Of a stretch of 64,000 bases of DNA, positions 1 to 11,288 are shown in pieces. Within the stretch, counting starts at the first letter, position 1. Each line of letters starts with the position of its first letter. Source of the DNA: Mixophyes australis (lineage: Eukaryota > Chordata > Amphibia > Anura > Limnodynastidae). Where the stretch lies: the NCBI GenBank assembly GCA_036250195.1, contig JAVHZZ010000003.1:87714418-87778417 (forward strand). Reading direction: 5' to 3'. Position numbers and translations under genes: made by a program. A model generated the notes under the pieces. The model was not told where the DNA came from. It made no database searches and saw nothing but the letters and a program-made list of their open reading frames with translations.

Positions 1-599
1 GCCTCTGACATGCATTTGATTTAAGAAATCCTTAGATCTTGCTCACTAAATCCTATTAATGTAGACTTAGAATTAAATCGCAGCATGTTTGCTTGTATTA
101 CATTTGCACAAACATCTGTGTTATGCATAATTACAAAGTTTCATACACAGATTCACAATACAGAGTAAGGAACTGGAAGTCATGGGTGAACATTTATGTG
201 AATTAATGTGGGTTAGGTCATTTGAGCAGAATATATTCTCTTCACAGGGGTATAACTGACAGGCATGTCTGATCAAATGTTTGGGTGAATCAAACTGATA
301 GGCTTTGTATGTTTCTAAATGGTATTACGACTCATATGAATTTGTAGCACTCATGGCAGCAACCAGTTACTGTCTAAAACTACACAAATTAAATTAAAAA
401 GAGCTTTTACCCATATCAGTGAAAAGCAAAAATCAGCACAATTAAGTACAAATATACTTTTGAATAGAATTATTACAATTTGAACTTCAGTCTCACTTTC
501 CATAATGATGATGAATTGGAACTGTGCTGGTACACCCATGTTGATGACTTACATTACTGGATTTGTACACAACCTATACAAATAAAAATACACTGGTTA
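1..599. other. AT-rich stretch without recognised gene
   Basis: I see only short open frames full of rare-looking AT-rich codons, with no domain or repeat boundary I can name. The last seven bases, 593-599 (CTGGTTA), are the left target duplication of the miniature element that follows. Confidence 0.5.
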
Positions 600-879
600 C
601 ATACTTGCCTACTTTTGAAGGCAGATGTCTGGGAGGGGGTCCGTCAAAGGGGCGTGACCAGGCGTGGTGCGCCGTTAGTCTCCCCCCTGTCAATCTTATG
701 CAATTACGACCAATCGCAGAAGGGGGCAGGGCGACGATGCCATGTTTAGCCATGCCCCCACCCATCTTCAACAACGGAGACAGCTGGATCCGGGATTTTT
801 GCCTGCTCTCTCGGGAGTCCGGGAGAACTCACACAAATTCGGGAGTCTCCCGGACATTCCGGGAGAGTAGGCAACTATG
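600..879. mobile_element. hAT-like miniature inverted-repeat element
   Basis: The element starts CATACTTGCCTACT and ends AGTAGGCAACTATG, which is an inverted repeat of 14 bases with one mismatch. It is flanked by CTGGTTA on both sides (593-599 and 880-886), a 7-base direct repeat that may be a worn 8-base hAT target duplication. The interior is CG-rich and holds further self-complementary stretches built on CGGGAG/CTCCCG. There is no transposase, so it is a non-autonomous copy. Superfamily assignment rests only on the duplication length. Confidence 0.75.
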
Positions 880-955
880 CTGGTTAGCAATGTATAAAAC
901 AATGCTACAAGCCAGCACAATCTATCAATTAAACTCCACTCTGGCAATTGGCTTT

Positions 956-1253
956 TAGGGCAAATTTAGAGTAAATTTACACCTTGGCAAAACCATGTTG
1001 CACTGCAGCAGGGCAAATTTAAAATGTGTGGATAGATTTATAGTTTTAAATACATATAAATAGATCAACTCTAAATTTCAGTGTAAAAATAAAGATGGCC
1101 AGTATTTGTATGCTTTATACAAAAGCAGTCAGCATTTCCCCTGCATGCAAAAAATGCATTCATCATTTTGCACCCCTTGCATTGCAACATGGTTTGTCCA
1201 GGAGCAAATTTACTCCCGTTATTTGCTTTGCCACTAACTCAACATCAGGCCCT
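956..1253. repeat. Fragment of the CATTAAGG/GGGCCTGA miniature element family
   Basis: This stretch shares long runs with 2071-2319 and with 60430-60660: the segments around 'aaatttcagtgta(c)aaataaa', 'gtatttgt(g)tgct' and 'caccccttgcattg' recur in the same order. It ends with ATCAGGCCCT, a worn version of the family's terminal repeat. No coding sequence is present. Confidence 0.55.
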
Positions 1254-2070
1254 TAGTGTGTTAGCGCTTTTTCAATCAATCAAATGCAAACCTCTTACTT
1301 ACATTTTATTAAGCTATGGCTTTGTTGGAGTTATGCCCCACTCATGTGACATCATATTGGTTAAAATAACAGCAGCATACTTATCATTCCTCTGACATTA
1401 CCCTTATGCTGGCCATTAATGCTGTGATATCACAACCATTTTGGCAATTGAACCTGTGCTGAGTATAATAACAATAGATATGGCAAATGTCGATTGAGAG
1501 GCACTAGTTGCATCAAATAAACAACATTAAAACAATAACAAATATAACATATATTATCTAAAAAAACACTAATAATGATGGACTAATAGTAAAAATAATA
1601 TCCATCAGTACCACAGTGCCCATTCATAAAATAAATATATTTAAATTAATAAGCATTCCCTTTACTATGTTTTATATCCCCTAGCACTGGGGTTTAACCC
1701 ATTTGACACAGCAGCATCAGATATTAACCCATTCAATGCAGCAGCAGCCATCTTGACCATATGGGAGGTCAGAGGGACCCGGTCACACAGCTCTTGTTTG
1801 TATTTGTGATAGCCCTCCTCCTTACTACTCTATAGTCTCCCCAGATGGAAGAGTCTAAGATCAAGACCTGCTACTACATCTATTGTACCTGCTTCTGTGA
1901 TGGAGATTCCAGGTTCAAAAGAAAGTAATTATTCTCTTACATTCCACTCCCTTCACTATTTCTTAAAATAGAACTTGGTAAGTAACCAAGACGAGTGTTA
2001 TTTAATTACATTATGTAATAAAGCTGCAGCAGAGAAGGTGGCCATTTTATAACTTCTTTATAAACATATG
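1254..2070. other. AT-rich stretch without recognised gene
   Basis: No open frame with a recognisable domain, no terminal repeats and no tandem array were seen. Confidence 0.45.
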
Positions 2071-2922
2071 GGCCCTCATTAATTAAGGAAAGTAAAAATG
2101 AGTAACTCTGTACCCTGACAAAGCCATGGTGCACTGTAGAGGGAGGTAAATTTAAAATGTGATGTCAGATTTATAGTTGGGATAAGGCATGTCCTAGATC
2201 AACATTAAATTTCAGTGTACAAATAAAGCTATTGAGTATTTGTGTGCTAGATGAATAAACAGCCAGTATTTATCTTATGTGCAAAATAATAACCTAATTT
2301 ACACCCCTTGTATTGTAACCAGGGCTAGATTAAGACAATGTAGGCCCTGCCCTAAGGGTACTGGGGGGGCCCCAGTGATTTGTAAAGGCCCCTGCATCCA
2401 ATCCATCTCCCCACCCCCAGTCATGACAGCCCCCCCAGCCCCAATGTATTACCTCCTCTCCCCCGACACATAGAAAAACAGCACTTACCTTGTCCTCCCC
2501 TCTTTGCTGCAGCCTGCACGCTCTGAACGGCACCTCTTTTACTTCTTGCCCTGCTGTCAGTGCAGGCACAGTGGGCAGCGTGCTACTTAGTGAGGAGGAC
2601 TCATGAGACTACAAGTCATAGTCTCACCTCACCTGAACTGACAGCAGGGCAGCTAGCAGCATCAAATGTGCTGTTAGCTGCGCCTGCCTAACTTAAATGA
2701 ATGGGAGGCAATGGCAGTGACGGTCGGGGACGAGGCCGCCCAGCACCCGATCACTGCCATTATTAAGTAAAAATCTTTCTTAGGGCCCCCCAGCTGCCCT
2801 ATACCTCTTGGCTATAGCCCAGAAAGACTATTACGTTAATCTGGCTCTGGTTTTAACATGGTTTTTGTTAAGGAGAAAACATAGTCATTTTTGTGCCTTA
2901 CTTTCCTTAATGCGTCAGGCCC
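2071..2922. mobile_element. Miniature element with another element nested inside
   Basis: The left end GGCCCTCATTAATTAAGG is mirrored by CCTTAATGCGTCAGGCCC at the right end, and both continue into AAAGTAA/TTACTTT. The interior is interrupted at 2320-2849 by a complete hAT-like element, so the outer copy is older. Related sequence lies at 956-1253 and 60430-60660. There is no coding capacity. Confidence 0.65.
2320..2849. mobile_element. hAT-like non-autonomous element nested in an older repeat
   Basis: The ends CAGGGCTAGATTAA and TTAATCTGGCTCTG form an inverted repeat with few mismatches and fit the CAG...CTG pattern common in hAT elements. Flanks 2312-2319 (ATTGTAAC) and 2850-2857 (GTTTTAAC) match at 6 of 8 bases, as expected for a worn 8-bp duplication. 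The interior is rich in GGGGCC runs and has no transposase. Confidence 0.75.
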
Positions 2923-3753
2923 AAGGCCTCATGCCCACTGGCATCATTTTTCAATGCTAGTGCACCATACAAAGTGGCCCTGAAAATGGAAACTATTGCT
3001 TACAATGGTACCATACCCACTTGTGATGTTAATAGCTTTATGGTGCATTGTGGCATCATTGCAGTTATCTGGTAGTGGGTACAAGGAGAGCAGAAAAAAA
3101 AATTTTTTTTTGCAAGTATATGAGAGTGAATTAAAAAAAATGGATGGATATCTGCTTTTCTGTGTAATGTGCAAATAAACCTGTTTGTGTTTAAATGGAA
3201 ATCATTAAAAGGGTTTTAAAACAATTCTCCCTCTCATTATTTTACCTCCACAATGGTTATTATATGTTCTTATTAATACTTACCTCTTCTGCGATTTCAG
3301 CACTAGTCAACTGGAAATTGATCATGGAAATTATATCACAATTTTGCAGACTTTTTCCTATTTAGCTCTCTTGCCTCTAATATACTATGATATACAGTGT
3401 TTTCATAGTGGAACCTAGCAGAATACTGTGCTGTGATATACACATTACAGACTACTAGAGATACAGAAGACCTGCATAAAGATACAGCTCAACCTATCTC
3501 CATACAGACTTGTAGTAAGAAACTAAGTGGCATGCAATGTGTGATCTACAATCTATGCTGGAATCGCTGTATAGGTAAGTACTGATAAAAGAAGTGATGA
3601 TAAAAAACATACCAACATACCTTTCTAAGAGGCTCAGGAAAAGAGTGGTAAATTATTGATCTGAAGATCCCCTTTAACCCTTTAAACTATTAACCTAGGT
3701 TTTATGTTGACGTCTGTCCCTCACTTAGAACACCATAAATGTATAGTCTACTT
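2923..3753. other. AT-rich stretch without recognised gene
   Basis: It contains poly-A and poly-T runs near 3097-3110 and 3133-3141 but no gene, terminal repeat or tandem array that I can support. Confidence 0.45.
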
Positions 3754-3900
3754 CAGGCCTGGTCAACCTGTAGCTCTCCAGGTGTTGCAAAAATACAAGT
3801 CCTAGAATGCCCTGACAGCTATCAGCTGGCTATCTACTGCAAAGCATGCTGGGGCTTGTAGTTTCACAACACCTCAAAAGCCACAGGTTAGCAAGGCCTG
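3754..3900. mobile_element. Short hAT-like palindromic miniature element
   Basis: The two ends are extended inverted repeats: CAGGCCTGGTCAACCTGTAG on the left is mirrored by the sequence ending CACAGGTTAGCAAGGCCTG on the right. The flanks GTCTACTT (3746-3753) and TTCTACTT (3901-3908) match at 7 of 8 bases, a hAT-type duplication. A related, more worn copy lies at 63490-63605. Confidence 0.8.
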
Positions 3901-5091
3901 TTCTACTTCAATAGGCATTTGCTCCCTAAAGGTCATATACTGTGGCCATTGGCCATTGTCTGGTGCTCATATCATCTCTGCCACAGCACCCCTAGAGTCA
4001 TGTGCATGTGTTGATGACATCCCAGCCTATGGTTTACATGTTAACATACACTGCTGAAATAAGTATTTTTAAAAACGTTTATTCCTTTTAATTACAGTTC
4101 TAAAATTAATAAGAGTGTAAAATGTGTTTGTGTTTCAGTTTTTTCCCAGATATGTTTTATCATGGTCATCCACCAATCCCTCAATCAAGTATACAGTATA
4201 TATTTGGTATCTCTATAATTGTGTCAGAAGCTCATAAAATGTTCGACGAATCTTAAAGTACATTCACTTCTTTTACCATTTTTTTTTTGTGTAATGCTCA
4301 TAAATTAAAAAAAGACATTTGTTCAAAATTGGTGCCACAAGAAATCCCTGTCTATCCTAAAAAAACAGTAGAAAATTTGGTTGGGTACAGGAAATAATAA
4401 ACAAAACAGTGCAGCCAGAAAATGCTAAGAAATGGTGAGGACTCCGGAGCTACAATGTTTGTTCAGATAACTGGCTGTGAAAGGAATTAGTAACTTCTTT
4501 CTAGTGAGAGTATCAGTTTAATACAACTGCACATCCAAACACCCGACTTTTCTATACAAAAATAGTTTTGGTTCCTGTTTTTAAACTGTGTGTCAAATGG
4601 CAAATTCATATGACAATACCGTGTTTGCATAAAGTACCAATTGCCATATAAAAGTGGACAAAAAGGGAGCAGCAAAAAAAGAAATATATCTTAATTATAT
4701 TATTAATATGGCAACAAAATATGATGTAGGAATTCTGCAAAAGACGTTGTAGCAGCGTGTAGAATACATTGCATAACACAAAGATTTCCTGATGAATTTA
4801 AGTGGAAAGTGCCACCTATATTCAGCAAATCAGCTTGAGTGGTGGAATCAATTAATTTATTCTCAGGCCAATTATGCCTTTAAAAGAGGTATCAGTGCAC
4901 AGACTTCTTCTTTTCTAGTAGGTGTATCTGTTGCAGCTGCTTTCCACCTGGTGTAAGATCCATGCTGATGATGATAACCATATGCATTTTGTGTACTATT
5001 CCAAGTCACATGCATCTTTAGATAAAAAGACAATTGTTGTTAGAATCTGTCCTTAACACTGCATATAAGTGTGTATCTAGCAAAATGAAAA
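3901..5091. other. AT-rich stretch without recognised gene
   Basis: Nothing beyond short spurious open frames and a poly-T run near 4281 was found. Confidence 0.45.
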
Positions 5092-5253
5092 CATCATCAT
5101 CATCATCATCAACATTTATTTATAAAGCGCCAGCAAATTCCCTACCGCTTTACAATTGGGAACAAACATTAATAAAACAATACTGGGTAATACATACAGA
5201 CAGAGAGGTAAGAGAACCCTGCTCGCAAGCTTACAATCTATGGGATGAGGTAT
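5092..5253 (-). repeat. Retroposon 3' tail (ATC-repeat-terminated)
   Basis: The stretch begins with an ATC repeat, then reads ATTTATTTATAAAGCGCCAG and a conserved body. The same body recurs at 56036-56190. The ATTTATxTAxAGCGCC block next to the simple repeat is shared with the 3' ends of the window's tRNA-type SINEs, so this is probably the 3' end of a LINE, or of another SINE using the same LINE, lying on the minus strand. Confidence 0.6.
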
Positions 5254-6918
5254 TGGCTCATATTTTGGTCAAAACATTTAAGCCTGCATCCCAACATCAA
5301 GAATACCTCATTGTATGCAGGTCCCCAGGTATAAGGAATTAAATCTACCAAGGGCTGACTGGCAACCCACACCCAAAAGGTCTTATATAAGCCAAAAAGG
5401 CAGCTTCCTAGACAACACAAGTCAATATTTTTAATTAAACTATTGCTTTGAAAGACATGCGCCCCAGAATACTTAGTACAGGACGCAATTAACATTCACA
5501 TTGTAAATGTAAATTGCATCACACTCTGCACTTAGGTCCATAATGGTTACTATCGGGGGGCAAAAACTATATAAGATATATATTTATTGCATTGAATTAT
5601 AAAGGGATGCTGAACAGAACGTCATGCACACCACAGCTCTGTTCCTTGTTTACTGCACTGCTTAGTGAAACAAGCCTGAAATCTCAGCAACGGGTTTTGT
5701 AAAATCATTACAGCATATGTCGATAAACTTGTACAATGTACATTTCTTGTCAGCACAAAAGACTCTCTTTTTTCATTTTTGCTTTTAATTAAGCTACAAT
5801 TTGCAATGCTTTTCTTATTTCATTGCATCAAGTGAGCATATGGAAAAATAAACTGTGAAGGGTTTCTGATTTATTTTGATGTTGGGGCATTTTGCTCATA
5901 CGTAAACATTTTCTGTGACAAGAATATGGATATTTTTACATTTCAGAAGTGCTCATTACAAAAGGTAGCATATGTTTTTGACTCCTGAACCATGAGTAAA
6001 ATGAGAACACCCAACTTGCCAAACAGTAAATTATAAACAGTTGGTACAGCCCTAAGCAAAGACGGATATAATCACTGTATCTATTCTTTTAAGTAGCCAT
6101 CTCTGCCTCTTGTTTCTCGTGTTATTTTTTGTTGTGGGATTTTTGTTTTTCTCTGTTCTCTGGTTTAATGGATTTCTGCATGGTTGCAAAGTATACATGT
6201 GTTTTGGGCCTGCAGCGTAACAAATTTGGAGGAACAGATGTCACCTGTGATGTATACGGCATCTGTAGGACTGGAGCACTTGTGCTAAGCATTACGTAGA
6301 CTCACTATAGCCTTCCAATTTGATCAGAAGTCAATAACCATAGTATTCAGATAGATTACTGAGCCAAAATGTAATCACTTATGTTAAAGCTTTGAAGAAT
6401 CCTTTATTGAGAGGCTAAATGAGCCCATGTTATTACCTCATCTGTTTTCTATTGTTGTTCATGTGTAGCATTTAAAAAAAAAATAATCCTCGCCATTTTA
6501 AGGTCCTGTAAAACTGGTATTGAACCATATGATTCCAATATCACTCTCAAGTGATTTCATAATAAGTCATTATAAGAAGAACATCTGCTCTGCTACAGGG
6601 AACATAACAATGTTTTGCACCATAAAAGACCTAAACATATTGACCTATAAGCTTGCAAGACAAATATTTATTTTATAATTTGAATTTTGTATCCTCTTTA
6701 CTTTTCTTTACTGATAATTAGATATCCTAGACCATTCCTCTAATACATCTGTCCCTGGGCAGCTGCATATAAGTATATTAGTAGAGAATATTTTAACTCA
6801 CAACTAAAAATCACTAAAATAATTCAATTAATTGACCCCTCAATTGATGAACTTCAAAAGTTCAGAAACAGCAGATGATAAATAGACTTCCAGGAGGTGT
6901 ATTATTGTTTGCTAGATA
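5254..6918. other. AT-rich stretch without recognised gene
   Basis: No domain-bearing open frame or repeat boundary was found in this 1.7-kb stretch. The last eight bases form the left target duplication of the next element. Confidence 0.45.
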
Positions 6919-7084
6919 CAGAGCCGTAACTTAGAATTCTAGCGCCTGGGGCAAGAAAGACAAATGCCGCCCCCCTAGCCCTCAATTTTAATCAAATGAA
7001 CCTAAAGTATTCCTAAATTGCGCCCCCCTTCAGCGTTGCGCCCTGGGCGGTCGCCCCTGTCGCATAGCCCTAGTTACGGCCCTG
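6919..7084. mobile_element. hAT-like miniature element with perfect 8-bp duplication
   Basis: The ends CAGAGCCGTAACTTAG and CTAGTTACGGCCCTG are inverted repeats of the hAT CAG...CTG kind. The 8-bp direct repeat GCTAGATA at 6911-6918 and 7085-7092 is perfect, which fixes both boundaries. At 166 bp it has no coding capacity. Confidence 0.9.
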
Positions 7085-7317
7085 GCTAGATACACTTAGC
7101 AAGAGAATGTACCTAGCACTTTGTTTTCTAGCACCTTTTCTATCTTTGGGTAGCCAGGCATACTGAGTCCTCTGTATTTAGCAAAATATTAAGATCTAGG
7201 ATTATACATCTTCAAAATAAACCCTTTGGGTCTATTTTGCAGTAGAAGCAGCATATAGATTCCCTATCATTGCTGTACACATGAATGGCAAATGGCTCTT
7301 TAAGGAACATGATTCCA

Positions 7318-7440
7318 AAATTGTGCAGCACAGTGTCTTAGTGGTTAGCACTTCTGTCTCACAGCACTGGGGCCATGAGTTCAATTCCCAACCATTGCCT
7401 TATCTGTGTAGAGTACCTGTTTATGCAGTTACATGCTCTT
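7318..7440 (+). mobile_element. tRNA-derived SINE, 5' part only
   Basis: It carries the SINE head: the A-box-like TGTCTTAGTGGTTAGCACTT, then CACAGCACTGGGGCCATGAG and the B-box-like GAGTTCAATTCCC. The copy stops after the TTATCTGTGTAGAGT block, so it lacks the central domain and tail seen in fuller copies such as 57966-58285. Confidence 0.7.
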
Positions 7441-7754
7441 CTTTTAGCTCTTAGACATTATTTTATTCCATATAAAGTATAAAATATATTTCTGACATTT
7501 CATTAGTGGGTAGAATACAGAATAAAATGGTGCTTTATGTCCCTGAAAGCTTGTTGTTATTTCCACAAGAATTAGCTATTAAAGGAATCACCTTTACAAT
7601 ACGTCTATTACTTTTATTTGTATCTACTTTATCATCTGTTTTACTTCTAACCCGTTAGTACCGTCCATTCAGGTATGGGAAGCAGTATTACAGAGTGGTA
7701 TGTACTATTAGTCTGTAGTATTATATGTTATTTTAATATTTAGTATTGCATACA

Positions 7755-7931
7755 TTGCTGTCACACAGTGCTGGGGTCATGGTTTCATTCCGACTATCTG
7801 TGCGTAGTTTGTATGTTCTACCCGTGTTTGGGGTTCATGGATTTCCTCTAGGTGCTCCTGTTTCCACCCACACTCCAAAAACATACTGGTAGGTTAATTG
7901 GCTGCTACTAAATTGACCTTAGTCTCTCTCG

Positions 7932-7994
<63 letters not shown>

Positions 7995-8098
7995 TGTATT
8001 TTAGGGAATTTAGACTGTAAACTCCAATGTGGCAAGGACCGATGTGAGTGAGATCTCTGTACGAATTAGTGGCCCTATATAAATAGCTGATGATGATG
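7755..8098 (+). mobile_element. tRNA-derived SINE with expanded GT tract
   Basis: Nearly full body of the window's SINE family: a worn B-box region, the GTTTGTATGTTCTACCC block, CACTCCAAAAACATACTGGT, a GT microsatellite, then TTTAGACTGTAAACTCCAAT and the tail CCCTATATAAATAGCTGATG ending in a GAT repeat. Orientation is plus. Confidence 0.75.
7935..8000. repeat. (GT)n microsatellite inside a SINE
   Basis: A nearly perfect GT dinucleotide run with one late TATG interruption. It sits where other copies of the SINE hold only a short GTGT tract, so it is an expansion within the element. Confidence 0.95.
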
Positions 8099-8866
8099 AA
8101 AATCTAAGTCCATGTAATAAATCCAACATTTTCATTGATTCTTTTAAATTTCTGGTGTGGTTCATTTTCCGCCCCTGCATTTATATATCAATCTTCGGTG
8201 GCTTAGTGGTTAGCACTCCTGCATATTATGCAGATGGTAAATACCAGATGGTATGATTGCTGTATTAGTCCAGTTTCAGCAAAGTCACTGATAGTTCCAT
8301 GGAATAAAAATCATAGAATACAGGTCCAGTAGATGGAAAAAAGATGTTCCTTAAAGTTGCTCTTGTGATATAATTATTTGGATCAGTAAACACATATACC
8401 GTGTTTTTGTATACTGTGGTGCTTTAAAAACTGTGTTTTACTTGCGGTTTTGATGTCCATATAAAAACGGTAACCAGGTGCCCAGTGTATTGAATTCTGG
8501 AAACTTTTTGCATGGTCCGTGCTGGCTGGTGTTAGGAAGGAAGGTGCCTGCGTTATACTACGGAGCGCATCCATCACTTACGGTTGTCGCATTTGTCCAA
8601 TAGATGAATTGTAGGCGTGATCCAATGCGTTTCGATGAGAGGTGGGAACTTCATACAAAAATTAAATAGGGAAGAAACTAAGGCTATTTATAACCTCAAG
8701 ACATCAACACCAAAAGGACTCAATGTTGAATTTGATTTATCTACATACTGATGCCTTAAAACCTGTTAATATTGGCACTCAGGGGTCAATGCCAGCAACA
8801 TTAGGCACAACTGCTCAACATTTACTTATAGGTCAGCCATTTTAGTCAGTTGCAGGAGAGACGTGT
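8099..8866. other. AT-rich stretch with a SINE head scrap
   Basis: A short fragment near 8198-8225 (GGCTTAGTGGTTAGCACTCC) matches the SINE A-box region. Nothing else is recognisable. Confidence 0.45.
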
Positions 8867-8986
8867 GATCTACGGTCATACCACCTTGGCTATGCCCAAA
8901 CCCGTCCGATCTTGGAAGCCAAGCAAGGTGGAGCTAGGTAAGTAACAGGTTAAGGAACTACCTGAGAACACCTATTATGGTAGGAA
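8867..8986 (+). pseudogene. 5S rRNA-derived sequence (pseudogene or SINE head)
   Basis: The sequence follows vertebrate 5S rRNA from its first bases: GATCTACGGTCATACCACC, then a CCCGTCCGATCTTGGAAGCC block (5S internal promoter A-box region), AAGCAAGGTGGAGCTAGGT, and a C-box/terminal region worn down to CCTGAGAACACCTATTATGG. Many substitutions are spread over the whole length, so it is unlikely to be functional. It could be a 5S retropseudogene or the head of a 5S-type SINE (SINE3-like). What follows at 9000-9115 resembles U1 snRNA rather than a normal 5S spacer. Confidence 0.75.
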
Positions 8987-8999
8987 CACTGTCCCTCCT

Positions 9000-9115
9000 G
9001 CTTACTGGTTTGACCATACATTGGATGAAGGTGGGCATTGTGGTTACCCCGATGAGAAAGAGACCCTCCAAGCCTCCAAGCCTCGGGCACTGTATAATTG
9101 AGGTGGCTGGACCCT
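9000..9115 (+). pseudogene. Possible U1 snRNA-like segment
   Basis: Blocks resembling U1 snRNA occur in the correct order: CTTACTGG near the 5' end (the 5'-splice-site-pairing region in U1), ACCAT, GAAGGTGG (9027-9034), then ACTGTATAATTGAGGTGG (9089-9106), which resembles the U1 Sm-site region ACTGCATAATTTGTGG. The middle is about 30 bases shorter than in U1. It directly follows a 5S-like sequence. The match is by eye and partly weak. Confidence 0.4.
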
Positions 9116-9213
9116 GCCCCTGCTTCACACGGCTCTGCTAGAAAAGGTAGTGGTTAGAGCAAAACACTGGAAATTTGAAAGTTGGAGATTCAGGGCCAAA
9201 TACTGCAGTGTAA

Positions 9214-9653
9214 GGCTGGGTACACACTACAGACATTTTCGCCCAATGTGTTATTTATAATGATTTTACCAAGGACAGAAAAAAGGACTGAAAAAAAAAA
9301 GGTGCTATCAGTATGTCAATTCATGTGCACACTCTATACACGCTGCACAAGATTTACCTTCAGATCTGTGCTCTTCATCTGTCATAACCATTGGCTGAAA
9401 AGATCGTGACCCTGTAAACTCTATGGAGATCCTGGTCCTGAGTGCAGACACACTGCAGGATTGAAACGACAATGTTTCATCGATGCACAAGATTTTTGGT
9501 CCTGTTTTAAAAATCAAATGAAATGATACAATGAGCTTTGGAATGATAATCGTTCATCGTTGGAGCATACACACTAATGCGATATCGGTCCGAACACTCA
9601 TTTATCGGTTGATTGGCCCGATTGTCTGAAAACACTGTAGTGTGTACCCAGCC
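9214..9653. mobile_element. Harbinger-like miniature element, copy 1
   Basis: Terminal inverted repeats GGCTGGGTACACACTACAG and CTGTAGTGTGTACCCAGCC are perfect over 19 bases and flanked by TAA on both sides (9211-9213, 9654-9656), the 3-bp target typical of PIF/Harbinger. The interior holds no transposase. Related copies lie at 23311-24048 and 28975-29300. Confidence 0.85.
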
Positions 9654-10696
9654 TAAGCCTCAGCTAATATATTTCAATATACAGTTCAATAATATATAGT
9701 TCAGTATAGTTCAGTATATAGTTCAATAATATATCGCCCTGTTCGGCATGGAATGAAGCCTGCTGCTTTCTCATGTCAAATTCTGCCCTTTTAAAGCCAG
9801 TAGGTTCTGTTCTGCAAGATATGAGAAATTAAAATCAAGCTAAGTGTAACCCCTGGGGATGCTGCAGTTGGACTTGAGCACCCAGGGGCTAATAATCACA
9901 CTTGCATCAGTAAGAAAAGAGATGCATATAGCTATTTACCAGTCAAGGAGAAGGAACTACATCTCCCAGAAAGCTGTTATGAAGAGGGGGCGGAGCCTAA
10001 GAAGACTGAGAAACCTGAGGGCGGAGAGAGAGAGGGAGAGAGGAGCATCCTGGGAGAGACTGAGCTGTGTGACCAGTTCAGATAGGTGACCCTAGGGAGA
10101 AGGGCACTGGATGAGTGATCTGAGCAGAGAGAGCAGTCTGCAGAGATATCAAAGCTGGGTGCAGTTCTGAACAGAACCTGCTGGAAGCCACAGTTTGAAG
10201 CTGTAGGAGGAGGTTTGCATGCATCTCTGAAGAAGGACATTTTACAAGTCAGTCATTTTGGAGATAATCAAGTTCAGACCTGTGACACACTGGTGCAGAT
10301 AAGTTACTGGTTATTTTTATCTATCTGTTGTTGTTCAAGTGGGGTTTGGACTATATCTGGCCACAAGGGCTGAAGAGTTAGGGATAGATGGGTGGGCAGG
10401 TAAATATGCACCAAGTGTGTGTCTAATCAGCACTTGTGGAACTACAAGTCCCAGGATACAAATTAGAAAGGATTTTACAGTTGTTGCTAGAGGAGGGTCT
10501 ACATACTGTGACTGCTGTACCTCACTGCAAGTGATTTAAAGACCTCCAACATCTGCAAACTGGACACATGATGTTTCCATGCCATGCTGCATACATACAG
10601 AAGGGCCCCAACTTGCAGTGCACTGCTCTATTTGTGTGGTGTGTTTGAATACTGCTGTGTGTGTTTGGCAGTACATTGTAGGGCTATAAGGGAAAA

Positions 10697-10704
10697 TATA
10701 TAAA
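10697..10704 (+). promoter_or_regulatory. TATA box of element 1 LTR
   Basis: TATATAAA within AGGGAAAATATATAAATTCACC. Transcription should begin about 25-30 bases downstream, near 10727-10735, which would define the U3/R border. The same box occurs in the 3' LTR at 17701-17708. Confidence 0.65.
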
Positions 10705-11000
10705 TTCACCCTGCAAGATATTCACAGTATCAGGAGCAAGTAAGATATCTGATATATTTTTTCATGTGTATAAAGCTGTGACAGTTAATGGTTATATTGT
10801 TATATATTATATTATATTGTATGCTGTTATTGATTTATTGCAAGTTTTTGTGTTAACTTGGTGTGCATAGTAAGAAGTGGTGCGCCACTTTCATCCACAC
10901 TGTTTTATTACTGTATTGTATTGTTTGCACTATTATTTCAAATTATACCAAAGTATATTTTTCTATAAAATTACAAAGCTGCATTTAGGATTTCCATTTA

Positions 11001-11006
11001 AATAAA
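11001..11006 (+). terminator. Polyadenylation signal in element 1 LTR
   Basis: AATAAA, followed within about 40 bases by a T/G-rich stretch (TTTTGCAGCACACATTTTGTC). It lies about 270 bases after the predicted start site, so R would be long. The working copy is at 18005-18010 in the 3' LTR. Confidence 0.55.
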
Positions 11007-11230
11007 TGTGCCTGGCTGGCTTTTGCAGCACACATTTTGTCACAGAGTGTTAATACTGGGCAGGGGGTTTCCCGAATCTCCCCCTGGTGTATCTTTGGAA
11101 CACCCCCCAGAAGAGAAAGCAGAGATTCGGGTGGAGGCACTGAAAACCAAGTACCAAGGTGAGAAGCATCTGCGTGGTTCAATATATATATATACCCTCA
11201 CAACGCTTAATACACAAGGGGGTGTTACAG

Positions 11231-11248
11231 TGGAGGCACTGCTGAGAT
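11231..11248 (+). promoter_or_regulatory. Primer binding site of element 1 (possibly tRNA-Gln)
   Basis: TGGAGGCACTGCTGAGAT begins one base after the LTR. The TGG start fits pairing with a tRNA CCA end. About 13 of 18 bases match the complement of the vertebrate tRNA-Gln 3' end as I know it, including the first six and the final GAGAT. The primer identity is tentative. The first 12 bases including the preceding G are duplicated inside U5 at 11131-11142. Confidence 0.5.
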
Positions 11249-11288
11249 ACTGAAGACACACTCAGTGAAACCCATCAGCACAGGCGTC

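Larger units (their letters stand above)
9845..11229 (+). repeat. 5' LTR of element 1
   Basis: A 1385-bp direct repeat, identical in extent to 16849-18233 at a fixed offset of 7004. It begins TGTAACCCC and ends GTGTTACA. U3 contains sequence that, in the 3' copy, encodes the last 79 or so residues of pol. A TATA box and a polyadenylation hexamer lie in the second half. A short AT run and CTCACAACG precede the end. Confidence 0.95.

Noticed and set aside
8867..8986. Functional 5S rRNA gene
   Set aside because: Many substitutions, including in the internal promoter C-box region, and no T-run terminator directly after it.
11265..11267. GTG start for element 1 gag
   Set aside because: A good ATG follows at 11289 and gives the PNMA-like N-terminus directly.
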